DNA of 64,000 nucleotides. Source: Siccibacter colletis. Lineage in GTDB: Bacteria > Pseudomonadota > Gammaproteobacteria > Enterobacterales > Enterobacteriaceae. The stretch is from assembly GCF_000696575.1 (NCBI RefSeq), contig NZ_JMSQ01000015.1:1-64000 (forward strand), in the 5' to 3' direction. Below the pieces are notes generated by a model. That model did not search any database. It was not told where the DNA came from and saw only the letters and a program-made list of their open reading frames with translations. Below, piece after piece: positions 8,161 through 17,442 of this stretch (position 1 is the stretch's first letter; each line of letters begins with the position of its first letter). The position numbers and the translations under genes are program-made.

Positions 8161-8184
8161 ACCCAGCTCCGGCTGGGTTTTTTT
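8161..8184 (+). terminator. Intrinsic terminator after moron
   Basis: The hairpin ACCCAGC-TCC-GGCTGGGT is followed by seven T residues. It separates the moron from the gpM homologue. Confidence 0.75.
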
Positions 8185-8195
8185 ATGGAGCAAAT

Positions 8196-8546
8196 ATGAT
8201 GGTTGAAACTTACAACTGGTCCTCCCAACTTGGCGCTGGGCCCATTGAATACAGCCAATCGGTACGGACGGCACAGTTCGGGGATGGTTACGAGCAAGTG
8301 TCCGATAACGGTATCAACTCCACTGCTATCCAGGTTCCGATGAAGCATACCGGCACCGAGACCGAGGTGGATAGAATCCGTAATTTCCTCCTGGCGCATA
8401 CAGTAAAAGCGTTCATTATCACGCCGCCCGGCGAAGTTAAGGGGCTTTATCGCGTGGTAGCCGACTCGGTGCGCAAGAACCAGATTAGCAGCAAGTTCGC
8501 CGAGCTAACTTTCACTATTAAGCGTGCTTACGGCGCCTATGCCTGA
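8196..8546 (+). CDS. Minor tail protein, lambda gpM-like
   Basis: A 116-residue protein of the phage minor tail protein M family, a tail-tip component. The motifs AQFGDGYEQVSDNGIN and FLLAHTVKAFIITPPGE are characteristic. Tandem ATG codons at 8196 and 8199 both fit the GGAGC site. It opens the tail-tip block M-L-K-I-J in the lambda order and is followed by gpL after 8 bases. Confidence 0.88.
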   Translation: MMVETYNWSSQLGAGPIEYSQSVRTAQFGDGYEQVSDNGINSTAIQVPMKHTGTETEVDRIRNFLLAHTVKAFIITPPGEVKGLYRVVADSVRKNQISSKFAELTFTIKRAYGAYA

Positions 8547-8554
8547 GGTCACTA

Positions 8555-9328
8555 ATGACAGCTTTAATTGATACTGCCGCCATGCTGTCACCGGGTGGCA
8601 CTATTCGTCTGGTTGAAGTGGATGCCTCAGAATTCAGCGGCGGGATCCACCGTTTTCACTATTCACCTTTCCCGCACTCGCCGGCTGAAATAGATGCGGC
8701 GCAGGGCGACGAAAACAAACTGGGGCCGAAATCGATCGTATTCGGTGGTGAGGTTTATGACTACTGGCCGTTTCAGATAACTGGCCTTTCGCTCTCAACT
8801 GATCAGGCGGCAGAACCATCGCTAAGCGTCTCAAACCTTGATGGGCATATCACAGCACTTTGCCTGCAGTTCAAAGATATGGTGAACGCCAAGGTGAGCA
8901 TCATCGACACCTACGCGGTTTATCTGGATGCGGTGAACTTCCCTGAAGGAGTCAATTCCACTGCCGATCCAACGATGTTCACGCGTCAGACTTTCTGGCT
9001 CGATACGAAAACATCTGAGGACGACGAGGTCGTTTCTTGGTCCCTCAGCAGTCCGGCAGATCTGCAGAACCAGGTGATCCCTACAAGGCAAATTACCTCA
9101 TTGTGTGAATGGGCACTGCGCGGGCAATACCGAAGTGGAGACGGGTGCACCTATAACGGCAAGGCGTACTTTGACGCCAAGGGCAATTCTGTTAGCGATC
9201 CAGCCCTCGATGTCTGCGGTGGCTGTCTTAGCGATTGCCGAAAGCGCTTTAGCGCCGGGTTGGCTGAACCTAACGCAGCAATCCTCGATTTTGGTGGCTT
9301 CCCAGCAACGGTTCTTTTTACCCGATAA
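8555..9328 (+). CDS. Minor tail protein, lambda gpL-like (Fe-S type)
   Basis: A 257-residue protein of the phage minor tail protein L family, part of the tail-tip complex. The N-terminus (MLSPGGTIRLVEVDASEFSG) and the Cys-rich C-terminal part are diagnostic. The Cys residues sit in SLCEWALRGQYR (near 184), GDGCTYNG, and CGGCLSDC (about 222-229). Lambda gpL binds a [4Fe-4S] cluster through such cysteines, and all appear to be present here. It lies 12 bases before the gpK homologue. Confidence 0.88.
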   Translation: MTALIDTAAMLSPGGTIRLVEVDASEFSGGIHRFHYSPFPHSPAEIDAAQGDENKLGPKSIVFGGEVYDYWPFQITGLSLSTDQAAEPSLSVSNLDGHITALCLQFKDMVNAKVSIIDTYAVYLDAVNFPEGVNSTADPTMFTRQTFWLDTKTSEDDEVVSWSLSSPADLQNQVIPTRQITSLCEWALRGQYRSGDGCTYNGKAYFDAKGNSVSDPALDVCGGCLSDCRKRFSAGLAEPNAAILDFGGFPATVLFTR

Positions 9329-9340
9329 ACGGACGCATCA

Positions 9341-10072
9341 ATGAACAAAATTATTATGACGGCTATCCGCGCGCATGCGCTGGAGGAGTCTCCACACGAG
9401 AGCTGCGGCTTCGTCATTCAGTCAGGCCGTCGGCAGCTCTATATCCCCATACCCAACACACATGAAAACCCCTCCGAACATTTTCGCATTGATGGTCAAT
9501 ACTGGGCGAACGCCGAAGATACCGGCACTATTATCCGTGTCATTCATTCCCATCCAGGCGACGGTGCCCGGCCTATTCCATCCGATCTGGATCGCCAGCA
9601 GTGCAACAACTCAGGTGTAATTTGGGGCATTTATGCCCCAGATTGCGATGAATACGCCGAAATCATGCCCGACGCGGTGCCGCTTATTGGCCGCCCGTTT
9701 ATCCTCGGTTCCCACGACTGCTGGGGACTCATCATGGACTGGCACGCCATTCAGGGCGTCATGCTGAACGATTTCCGAGTGGATTACCCGTGGTGGGAAA
9801 GCCAATACCTGGATGATCTCTATTTCGAAAATTGGGAAAAAGAAGGCTTTATCGAGTGCGATCCCGCGCCCGGTTGCATGGTCATCATGCAGGTTGAATC
9901 TGCCAAATGGAATCACGCGGGAATAATTACCGAAGAAGGTGATCTTCTGCACCACCTGTACGGGCAGCCATCCTGCATCACGCCGTATACACGCGGCTAT
10001 TTCAAAGACCGAACGATGATTTGCGTTCGCCACAAAGACCTGCCACGGGAGTTAAAGCTATGGCGCGTTTAA
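9341..10072 (+). CDS. Tail-tip protease/hydrolase, lambda gpK-like (JAMM + NlpC/P60)
   Basis: A 243-residue two-domain protein. The N-terminal Mov34/MPN (JAMM) domain shows E20 in SPHESCGF, the metal motif V-I-H69-S-H71-P and S81-D-L-D84. The C-terminal NlpC/P60 domain has the catalytic Cys127 in SHDCWGL and His192 in WNHAGII. This domain pair is that of lambda gpK. The K protein is thought to act in tail-tip assembly and cell-wall opening; the precise cleavage activity is inference. Its last 13 bases overlap the next gene. Confidence 0.88.
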   Translation: MNKIIMTAIRAHALEESPHESCGFVIQSGRRQLYIPIPNTHENPSEHFRIDGQYWANAEDTGTIIRVIHSHPGDGARPIPSDLDRQQCNNSGVIWGIYAPDCDEYAEIMPDAVPLIGRPFILGSHDCWGLIMDWHAIQGVMLNDFRVDYPWWESQYLDDLYFENWEKEGFIECDPAPGCMVIMQVESAKWNHAGIITEEGDLLHHLYGQPSCITPYTRGYFKDRTMICVRHKDLPRELKLWRV

Positions 10073-10659
10073 CCACAATACGTCTTTACGGCGCGCTGGG
10101 CGCCCGGTTTGGGCGCGTTCACAAGTTGGCTGTTCAAACGTCTGCCGAAGCGGTAAAAGCCTTGTGCATCAATTTTGACGGGCTGGAAGATTACCTGATG
10201 AACGCCAAGAAAAACGGCATGACATTCGCGGTGTTTCGTGGGAAACGCAACATCGATGTCCAGGATTTTAAGGATTTGGCAGGCGATAGCGACATTCGAA
10301 TTGCGCCTGTTATGGAAGGGGCTAAGAAGGCGGGCATGTTTCAGACCATTTTGGGTGCGGTAATGGTGGTTGCCGGCGTAATTGTAGGGGTAGCAACCGG
10401 CTGGACCGGTGTCGGCCTGACGTTTGGTGCGGGACTTATCATGTCGGGTGCGTCAATGATGGCTGGTGGTATCTATCAGATGCTTTCACCCCAACCTAAA
10501 GGGCTACAGGGGCGAGAAGACCCTGACAACAAGCCGAGCTATGCTTTCGGTGGCACAGTCAATACCCTGGCAATGGGCAATCCGGTAGCGCTGCTCTATG
10601 GCGAGCGCGAAATCGGTGGCGCCATCATCAGCGCGGGGATCGTGGCCGAGGACATCTGA
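10060..10659 (+). CDS. Tail assembly protein, lambda gpI-like
   Basis: A 199-residue protein. The ATG at 10060 lies within the end of the gpK homologue behind GGGAG. The N-terminus (RLTTIRLYGALGARFGRVHK) is the gpI family signature. A strongly hydrophobic Gly/Ala-rich middle (GAVMVVAGVIVGVATGW to LIMSGASMMAGGIYQML) follows, then LSPQP and a Gly-rich end. Lambda gpI is needed for tail-tip assembly but is not found in the mature tail. A terminator hairpin follows before gene J. Confidence 0.85.
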   Translation: MARLTTIRLYGALGARFGRVHKLAVQTSAEAVKALCINFDGLEDYLMNAKKNGMTFAVFRGKRNIDVQDFKDLAGDSDIRIAPVMEGAKKAGMFQTILGAVMVVAGVIVGVATGWTGVGLTFGAGLIMSGASMMAGGIYQMLSPQPKGLQGREDPDNKPSYAFGGTVNTLAMGNPVALLYGEREIGGAIISAGIVAEDI

Positions 10660-10679
10660 AGCCTTTTCACTTTTCAATT

Positions 10680-10703
10680 AGCACCCAATCGGGTGCTTTT
10701 TTT
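10680..10703 (+). terminator. Intrinsic terminator before J homologue
   Basis: The hairpin AGCACCC-AATC-GGGTGCT is followed by a T-run. The ribosome-binding site of the next gene follows directly. Confidence 0.7.
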
Positions 10704-10714
10704 ATGGAAGCAAT

Positions 10715-13700
10715 ATGGCAACGATTACTGGTGCAAAGGGCGGCAGCCAGAAGCAGCACACGCCCGTAGAACAGCCGGATAGTGCCCAATCAATGGCTCG
10801 CTGCCGCATGCTGCTGGCGCTCGGGGAAGGTGAATTTGCTGGTGGTCTGGATGCGACCCGCATTTTTCTCGACGGCACACCGCTGGGCAATGCCGACGGT
10901 TCAATGAACTTTGAGAGCGTCTCTTGGGACTTTCGTCCGGGTACACAGACCCAGACGCCGATCCCCGGCTTCCCCGCCGTAGAAAATGAAACCACGATTG
11001 GTGTATCGCTGACAAAAGCTACTCCATGGACCCGCGCGCTAAGCAATACCCAGATCGATGCGGTGCTCGTGCGCATTGGCATCCCTGGCCTGCAGCAGCA
11101 AGAAAAGGACGCCGATATTGTTGGCTCCTCAGTCAAATATCATATTGATCTGGCCGTTGATGGGGGCGCTTACTCAACAGTCATGACTAAAACTGTGACG
11201 CAGAAGCTCAGTTCGCTTTATGAACTGACCCACCGTATCAATCTTCCTAAAGCCAGCACCGGCTGGCAGATACGGGTGGTACGTGATACCGCTGACAGCG
11301 CCAGCCAGCTGCTGCAGAATAAAACTCAGGTACAGGCTATTACTGAAGTGATAGATGCACGCTTGCGCTATCCGCATACGGCACTCCTGTATGTGTCGTT
11401 CAATGCCAAGTCGTTCAACAATATCCCGAAGATTTCCTGCAAGCCGAAGGGGCGCATCATCCACATCCCTTCAAATTACGATCCAATAGCTCGTACCTAT
11501 AGCGGGACCTGGAACGGCACGTTCAAGTGGGGATGGTCGAACAACCCGGCCTGGATCTGGTTCGACGTTCTGACCGAGCCGCGTTTTGGACTTGGTCGCC
11601 GGGTCACTGCGGATATGCTGGATAAGTGGGAGCTCTACCGTATTGCTCAGCGTTGTGACCAGAAGGTGCCCGATGGTAAAGGCGGCAGCGGTACAGAGCC
11701 GCGCTTCATGTTTGACGTATACATTCAGTCGCAGGCTGACGCCTGGCAGGTAATCAAGGACATCGCTGCTGGCTTCAACGGCATGACATTCTGGGGCAAC
11801 AACATGTTTAACGTTGTCTCTGACATGCCGGCGGACACGTCGAAACTGCAGATCCTTACCCGCGCCTCGGTGGTTGGGAAACCGGTCTACTCGAGCGGCA
11901 GTGAAAAGACCCGCTTCTCCAGTGCACTGATCAACTTCAGCGACCCGGACAACCATTATCAAGACCGCACCACGGCAGTGATGTTCCCGGATCTGGTAAA
12001 GCAGTTTAAGTTCAAGCAGACGCAAATTACTGCGATCGGCTGTACGCGCGAGAGCGAGGCGCAGCGGCGCGGCGGATGGGCGGTTTATTCCAACTCCCTC
12101 GACCGTATCATCACTCTACAGACTGGACTTGATGGCTTTGTCTACGTGCCGGGAACGGTGTTTGCTTTCGCCGATGAGCGCCTGTCGGGACGCGTATACG
12201 GCGGGCGCATTACCGGGTACAACGCAGGGCTTAAAGCTGTGAGTACCGATCGCGGCACCAGCGCGGTTGCGGGCGATACGCTGATGATCCGCACGAAGGG
12301 CGGCACCGTTGAAAGTCGGGTGATTCAGGCCGTAAACGGCACGCAGCTGATCGTGTCTTCTCCGTTCACTTCCTCACCTCTCCCGAATGCCATATTCGTG
12401 ATTGATGCTGGCCAGTTGCGCCTGCAGTACTTCCGGGTTACAAATCTGACTTTCAACGATGAAGAAAACACGTTCACCATTACCGGTGCCGAATACAACG
12501 CTTCGAAATATGATGCAGTTGATAACAACGCCCGACTGGACACGCCGCCGATCAGCCTGATTCCGACAGGGATCGTAAATCAGCCCACCAATATTATCGT
12601 GTCTAGCTATGATGCGGTTCGCCAAGGCCAGCGCGTGGCTACTCTCACTGCCTCCTGGAATGCGCCTCTGGACATTAATGGCAAGCCACAGGCGGATGTG
12701 ATTGCTTATCAGGCGCAATGGAAGCGAGGCGATAACGAATGGATAAATCTGCCGGAGACGGGCCTTCGTAATGTCGAAGTGTCTGGTATTTTCGAGGGCG
12801 ATTACCTGGTGCGTGTCCGCGCCATCAATACCGGCGGCGCATCCAGCCTCTGGGCAACGTCCACTTTAACGCACCTGAAGGGCCGTCAGGGAGAAGTGCC
12901 TGTGCCAGTGGGACTTCGAACCAGCCCAATAAATTGGGGGATCCAGATCGACTGGGCTTTTCCAGCAGATACTGGAGATACCCTCCAAACAGAACTCCAA
13001 TATTCCCTTAACGGTAACGGTGATGACGCTATGTTATTGGCCGGGGTTCCATATCCGCAGCATAGCTATGTCCAGCTTGGCCTGAGAGCCGGGCAGGAGT
13101 TCTGGTACCGGGCGCGGCTGGTGGACCGAATCGGTAACCAGTCCGATTGGACTGCTTGGGTCAGAGGGATGGCCAACGATAACGCCGATGATTACCTGGG
13201 CGACATCGCCGGCGATTTCCTGACATCGCAGGACGGGGAGCGCCTGACCAGCAGCCTTGATAACAGCATTGAGGCGGCGCTGCAGAACGCGCTTGCCAAT
13301 AATGCCACAGTGGATCACCAGTGGCGGCAGCTGGGCGAGGTGCGGGCAGAAATACTGACGGTTAAAACCACAATCGCAGAAGTCGATAAGGGGCTTGCGG
13401 ATCTGGAAACGGATGTCCGGGCACAGATAGGCGATGTTTCCGCTCAGGTGCAGGAGAAACTTACCGCCCTGGTGGATTCCAACGGCTCATCGGCAATCCA
13501 CACGCTGAAAGTTGGCGTGAAGATTAACAATATCGAATATCTGGCGGGCATGTCTGTTGCGGCCATCGCAGAGGCCGGGAAGCCTGTGGCCACGCGGGTT
13601 GCGTTCAACGCTAATCAGTTCGTGCTGATGAGCGGGAGCGGCACCACGCAGTATTCACCGTTCGCCGTGGTCAACGGCCAGGTGTTTATCAGTTCGGCCT

Positions 13701-13912
13701 TCATTCAGGACGGCACAATAACCAACGCCAAAATTGGGAACTTCATCCAGTCGAATAATTTCGTTTCCGGCTCACAGGGCTGGCGGCTTGATAAAAACGG
13801 CACGCTGGAAATTAACGGTGTGGCCGGCGGCGGCAGGATGATTATCACCAGCACGCTCGTGCGCATCTTCGACAGCAATAACGTGTTACGACTCAGAATG
13901 GGGCTGTGGTAA
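10715..13912 (+). CDS. Central tail fibre / host-specificity protein, lambda gpJ-like
   Basis: A 1065-residue protein (lambda gpJ is 1132). It forms the tail tip and recognises the outer-membrane receptor. The N-terminus (KGGSQKQHTPVEQPDSAQSM) is typical of gpJ. A tail hub/attachment region covers roughly residues 150-450, with two fibronectin-type-III-like domains at about 618-710 and 725-815. A DUF1983-like region near 925-1000 (LKVGVKINNIEYLAGMS) precedes the C-terminal tip, which ends LRMGLW. As in lambda, the extreme C-terminus should determine the receptor. The stop codon overlaps the next start (TAATG). Confidence 0.92.
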   Translation: MATITGAKGGSQKQHTPVEQPDSAQSMARCRMLLALGEGEFAGGLDATRIFLDGTPLGNADGSMNFESVSWDFRPGTQTQTPIPGFPAVENETTIGVSLTKATPWTRALSNTQIDAVLVRIGIPGLQQQEKDADIVGSSVKYHIDLAVDGGAYSTVMTKTVTQKLSSLYELTHRINLPKASTGWQIRVVRDTADSASQLLQNKTQVQAITEVIDARLRYPHTALLYVSFNAKSFNNIPKISCKPKGRIIHIPSNYDPIARTYSGTWNGTFKWGWSNNPAWIWFDVLTEPRFGLGRRVTADMLDKWELYRIAQRCDQKVPDGKGGSGTEPRFMFDVYIQSQADAWQVIKDIAAGFNGMTFWGNNMFNVVSDMPADTSKLQILTRASVVGKPVYSSGSEKTRFSSALINFSDPDNHYQDRTTAVMFPDLVKQFKFKQTQITAIGCTRESEAQRRGGWAVYSNSLDRIITLQTGLDGFVYVPGTVFAFADERLSGRVYGGRITGYNAGLKAVSTDRGTSAVAGDTLMIRTKGGTVESRVIQAVNGTQLIVSSPFTSSPLPNAIFVIDAGQLRLQYFRVTNLTFNDEENTFTITGAEYNASKYDAVDNNARLDTPPISLIPTGIVNQPTNIIVSSYDAVRQGQRVATLTASWNAPLDINGKPQADVIAYQAQWKRGDNEWINLPETGLRNVEVSGIFEGDYLVRVRAINTGGASSLWATSTLTHLKGRQGEVPVPVGLRTSPINWGIQIDWAFPADTGDTLQTELQYSLNGNGDDAMLLAGVPYPQHSYVQLGLRAGQEFWYRARLVDRIGNQSDWTAWVRGMANDNADDYLGDIAGDFLTSQDGERLTSSLDNSIEAALQNALANNATVDHQWRQLGEVRAEILTVKTTIAEVDKGLADLETDVRAQIGDVSAQVQEKLTALVDSNGSSAIHTLKVGVKINNIEYLAGMSVAAIAEAGKPVATRVAFNANQFVLMSGSGTTQYSPFAVVNGQVFISSAFIQDGTITNAKIGNFIQSNNFVSGSQGWRLDKNGTLEINGVAGGGRMIITSTLVRIFDSNNVLRLRMGLW

Positions 13913-14214
13913 TGGCACAAGGGCTGCAATGCTGGGACGCGCAGGGACGAGTGGCAGTGGATCTGACTGACTACAACCTGCGTTTTATGGGGAGCATAAC
14001 GGTGACGTTAGGCCCGACAGAGACCTCCAAAAATGTTGCCTTCAGTGGTGCCACTCAAAGTGGCACGGTGGTGGTCATTACGTCAGCCTCTCTCAGGAAC
14101 CCGAATGAGTATTTTTGCCGCGCATACAATGGGGGCTTTAATGCTTTTTTAATGCATGGTTCAACCGGGGGGCTTTCAAATACATTAACCATTGAGGTAT
14201 ATAATTTCGAATGA
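13912..14214 (+). CDS. Small tail-tip associated protein downstream of J
   Basis: A 100-residue protein translationally coupled to J (TAATG overlap) and to the next gene (ATGA-type overlap). It begins MAQGLQCWDAQGRVAVDLTD and is predicted to be all beta (GSITVTLGPTE, GTVVVITSAS). Proteins of this size and start are common immediately after J in enterobacterial prophages. They share the theme of the next gene (x-Y/W-D/E-x-G-K/R at the start). No function is known to me; a decoration or receptor-accessory role is a guess from position. Confidence 0.65.
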   Translation: MAQGLQCWDAQGRVAVDLTDYNLRFMGSITVTLGPTETSKNVAFSGATQSGTVVVITSASLRNPNEYFCRAYNGGFNAFLMHGSTGGLSNTLTIEVYNFE

Positions 14215-14861
14215 GCGGGTTTGAAGTTTATAACGAAGATGGCAAGTTACTCATTGACTCCGAAAACCGGTCAACGATGTTTTACGATTCGCGAGCCATG
14301 ACGAATATAACTGACCGGGGGTTTTATCGGATTAACAGTCCATTCGGTGATGGGAGCACGCTGGGGTATTCTCCCCAGGCATTCTGGAATGATGGCCGCT
14401 TGCGATGGCTTCAGTTTAATGCCGGTCGATATGGGTTTCCCGGCGCGGATATTGTTGAGCAAAACTGCGGCAGGATGATCCGGACGGCGCGTAATATCCC
14501 TGTTGACAGCGGATACATGGATGTTTTCGACAGAAACGGGAATCTTGTCTGGAGTGCGCTTTCTGCCTCACGTATGCCGCGCATTGTGAAATTCTTTGAC
14601 GTGCCTGCCGGGTTCGACTTCCAGAATAACATCATCTCCATGCCGCTGGATTTTAACCCGTGGATACTGGTCAATAACTGCCCCGGCAACCTCAGCTACG
14701 GCGGTGATGAAAACCTTATTCTTGGTTACTCCGGGATTGTCTTTCGCTGGACAGGCTCGCAATTGCAGGGGCGCTACATCACTCTGAAGCAGAAAACATG
14801 GGCGGAGACATTCCAGAGCAGGGGGCTCCGAATCCCCCTGGCTCAGTTTGTCGGCATCTGA
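14211..14861 (+). CDS. Tail-associated protein after J (possibly DUF6453 type)
   Basis: A 216-residue protein beginning MSGFEVYNEDGKLLIDSENR. It is beta-rich and aromatic-rich, with no signal peptide or membrane segment. It overlaps the end of the previous gene by 4 bases, so the two are made together with J. From memory it resembles proteins annotated DUF6453 in enterobacterial prophages, but I could not check this. The role is unknown; candidates are a tail-tip accessory or a receptor-binding cap. Its last 19 bases overlap the end of a minus-strand lipoprotein gene. Confidence 0.65.
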   Translation: MSGFEVYNEDGKLLIDSENRSTMFYDSRAMTNITDRGFYRINSPFGDGSTLGYSPQAFWNDGRLRWLQFNAGRYGFPGADIVEQNCGRMIRTARNIPVDSGYMDVFDRNGNLVWSALSASRMPRIVKFFDVPAGFDFQNNIISMPLDFNPWILVNNCPGNLSYGGDENLILGYSGIVFRWTGSQLQGRYITLKQKTWAETFQSRGLRIPLAQFVGI

Positions 14862-15196
14862 AACTCTGGCGTGCGCTGCGGCTGTGTGGCAATCATGTTA
14901 TATGCTGGCGTGCGGGGTGCGTTGAAAAGATAGGTGATGTTTCTCGTACCCTTCTTTCCATAACACAAACTATTAACGCGGTTTTTAACATGCCGGGAAA
15001 ATATGCCATTGCTTGTGTCGCTGATTAATTTCAGGGAATGTTTATCACAGTTCAGCTCTGCAACCAGTTTTCCTGAAAGGGATAGTCTTGATGCTTCCAC
15101 AGGATAATCCATCACGAAATTATAAGGGCGTTCAGTGGATGAACAACCTGAAATTAATGCCACGGGGATTATTGCAATTAGTAATATTCTGCGCAC
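14843..15196 (-). CDS. Prophage lipoprotein with TonB C-terminal-like segment
   Basis: A 117-residue protein starting at GTG 15196. The N-terminus is a lipoprotein signal with lipobox LISGC (acylated Cys18). After a short linker, residues about 30-95 follow the pattern of the TonB C-terminal domain: Y-P-x-x-A, then L-S-L-S-G-K-L, a hydrophobic strand, I-S, F-x-x-x-V-K-N, and a final Y...YLF strand. It lacks a transmembrane anchor and a proline-rich spacer, so it is not a working TonB. It is encoded opposite to the tail genes, between the J cluster and the tail fibre, where lambdoid phages carry Cor-type exclusion lipoproteins. A role in blocking TonB-dependent phage entry is an inference. Confidence 0.65.
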   Translation of the reverse strand: MRRILLIAIIPVALISGCSSTERPYNFVMDYPVEASRLSLSGKLVAELNCDKHSLKLISDTSNGIFSRHVKNRVNSLCYGKKGTRNITYLFNAPRTPAYNMIATQPQRTPEFQMPTN

Positions 15197-15321
15197 GGTA
15201 ATTTACTCGCTTATTTAGGATTCACAGAATTATATCAATTCATAAACCTCACTCTGATATTTGATTATCAATTCCACAAAACACACCGCTCAGGCGGGCT
15301 ATTTATTATCAGGAGATTGCC

Positions 15322-17442
15322 ATGTCGGCAGGAACTCTCGCGCTTACGAACAAATCTGACGCCGTAAAAGGGACTGGCACCACCTTCACTGCAATGAAGG
15401 CCGGTGACTTTATTGTGATGAGTATCGGCGGCACACCCTACACGCTGACGGTCAAATCTATCACCAGCGATACGCAGCTGACGCTCATCAGTAAGTTCAC
15501 CGGGCCAACGCAAAGCGGACTGGCCTGGAGTGAAGTGCCGCGCGAAGCGCAAAGCCTCATTACGGCGGCGCTGGCAACGCAAACAGTCGAAGCGCTGCGC
15601 GGGCAGAACCTGGACAAAGATAACTGGCAGCAGGTTTTCAGCGTGAGCGATGACATCACGGTAACGCTGAAGGATGGCTCTCAGTTCACCGGCCCCAGCT
15701 GGCTGAAGATTGTTGATTTGCTTAAGACAGTGGACCTGGCACAGGCGCAGAAAATTGCAGACCAGATCCGGCAGTCACAAAATGCCGTGGCCGCTGACAA
15801 AGCCACCGTGGCAGCGGACCGGGGCGTTGTTGAGAGTAAGACCGCAGAAGCAGCCGCATCAGCGCAGGCAGCCGCTCAGCATGAACAAGCCGCATCGGAC
15901 AGCGCCGGCACGGCGAGCCAGAAAGCCACTGATGCCACCGCCGAGGCAGAACGGGCAGAGCGGGCGGCCGACGATGCAGAAATACGCGGCGCAGAGCAAG
16001 TTGGCCTCGCCACCGCGCAGGCTGACCGTGCTAAAGAGGAAGCAGACCGTGCCGCCGCGTCGAACCCGGCAAACGCGCTGCTTAAAGCCGAGAACCTAGC
16101 TGATGTTGAAAATAAGGCGCAGGCACTGCAAAACTTGCTGGATGAAAAGCCGCTGCCACTAAGTGCCCCGGCGGTAAACCCTAACGACGCCGTGACGTTG
16201 CAGCAGGCGCAGAACATGGGCGGGGCAACAGGTCCGACGCAAACCGGCGTAATGAATTTCTGTATTGGCGCAAAGCGCCTGCATGACAGCCGTAACTACA
16301 TTCCGCAGTATGAAGTGGCGGCAGATGGTCAGTTGCTCAACCGCGAGGACTGGCCTGATCTTTGGGCTTACGCGCAGATGATTGGTGTCATCACGGATTC
16401 GGTGTGGCGCGGCGACGTAGGGCAGCGCGCGAAGTATTCCGATGGTGATGGTGCAGTTACCTTCCGCGTACCGGACTTTAACGGCGTCCAGAAGGATGGG
16501 GTTAACGGCTTTGCTGGCGATGACTCCATTAAAAGTCTGTATGGTCGCGGCGATGGAGGCGCTGGCGGTGCCGGAAGCATTCACATGGACGGCGCACCTA
16601 ACGCAACTGGTACCGTTTCTGCATCCCCTCCGCTTAGTTCTAACACAATGAACGGGGCAGGGGTGTTCAGGCAAAGCTCAGTTTCAAATACATCGTCAAT
16701 CCTTGAGGGCACCGCTAAACCAAGATTCGGTATAGTTTCATTTAGCCTTAACGATTCCAATCCGATTTATGGGCGTAGCCCGTTTGAAATTCGTACTCGC
16801 GCTTTTGTCGGCGTCTGGGTAATCCGTGCTTCCGGCGCGTTCGTCGCCGCGAATACATCATTCGGTGTCATGAACAGCTACGCAGCCGGCCAGCCAGCAA
16901 ACTCTTTGCTGGAAGGTGGGCGCGTGCAGTCTGAAATTCGCGTTGAAGGCGCAGTGAGCGCTAAAGCGGCGCTGGTGGCGAAGCAGCGTGTCGGTGGCGA
17001 AGCATGGGCAGCTATTGAAATAACGGACGCCAGCGGCTCGCAGCAGACTGTAAAAACCATTGATATACCAAACCTTAATGGGGCTACTTTTGTGACAAAC
17101 CTTTCACAGGGATATGTCAGCGCCTGGGTGTGGTTTGATGGCCGTTCATCAGGCGCTAATAATGCACTTCCCATTATGGGGAGCCACAATATTTCATCGG
17201 TCGCGTACCTGGGCGGAGGTATCTACCAGATCAACTTCGGCAGGCCTATGGCGGACACTAATTATGGCGTTGCGGGCATGATAGCTCATGGTGCCAGCGA
17301 CTCTGCAGGTGCTGTCATTGAAGAAATAAATGTTCGATCGGTGAATGGCGTCAGGGTTAAAACCCGCGTAGCCGGAGACGGTCGCGACTGGTCTAACTCA
17401 GTAGCCACAACGGTAGCCATCTTTGGTAAGGGAGCAATTTAA
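15322..17442 (+). CDS. Side tail fibre protein
   Basis: A 706-residue protein behind an AGGAG site. Residues 1 to about 140 form the N-terminal attachment region (MSAGTLALTNKSDAVKGTGT). About 145-260 is an Ala-rich coiled-coil shaft (AADKATVAADRGVVESK, AERAERAADDAE), as in lambda Stf and related fibres. A tail-collar-like domain starts at about 309 (GAKRLHDSRNYIPQYEVAAD, FRVPDFNGVQKDGVNGFAGD) with a Gly-rich loop. The C-terminal 300 residues form the receptor-binding end. It is followed directly by two short genes, the second an assembly chaperone. It probably binds surface polysaccharide. Confidence 0.88.
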   Translation: MSAGTLALTNKSDAVKGTGTTFTAMKAGDFIVMSIGGTPYTLTVKSITSDTQLTLISKFTGPTQSGLAWSEVPREAQSLITAALATQTVEALRGQNLDKDNWQQVFSVSDDITVTLKDGSQFTGPSWLKIVDLLKTVDLAQAQKIADQIRQSQNAVAADKATVAADRGVVESKTAEAAASAQAAAQHEQAASDSAGTASQKATDATAEAERAERAADDAEIRGAEQVGLATAQADRAKEEADRAAASNPANALLKAENLADVENKAQALQNLLDEKPLPLSAPAVNPNDAVTLQQAQNMGGATGPTQTGVMNFCIGAKRLHDSRNYIPQYEVAADGQLLNREDWPDLWAYAQMIGVITDSVWRGDVGQRAKYSDGDGAVTFRVPDFNGVQKDGVNGFAGDDSIKSLYGRGDGGAGGAGSIHMDGAPNATGTVSASPPLSSNTMNGAGVFRQSSVSNTSSILEGTAKPRFGIVSFSLNDSNPIYGRSPFEIRTRAFVGVWVIRASGAFVAANTSFGVMNSYAAGQPANSLLEGGRVQSEIRVEGAVSAKAALVAKQRVGGEAWAAIEITDASGSQQTVKTIDIPNLNGATFVTNLSQGYVSAWVWFDGRSSGANNALPIMGSHNISSVAYLGGGIYQINFGRPMADTNYGVAGMIAHGASDSAGAVIEEINVRSVNGVRVKTRVAGDGRDWSNSVATTVAIFGKGAI

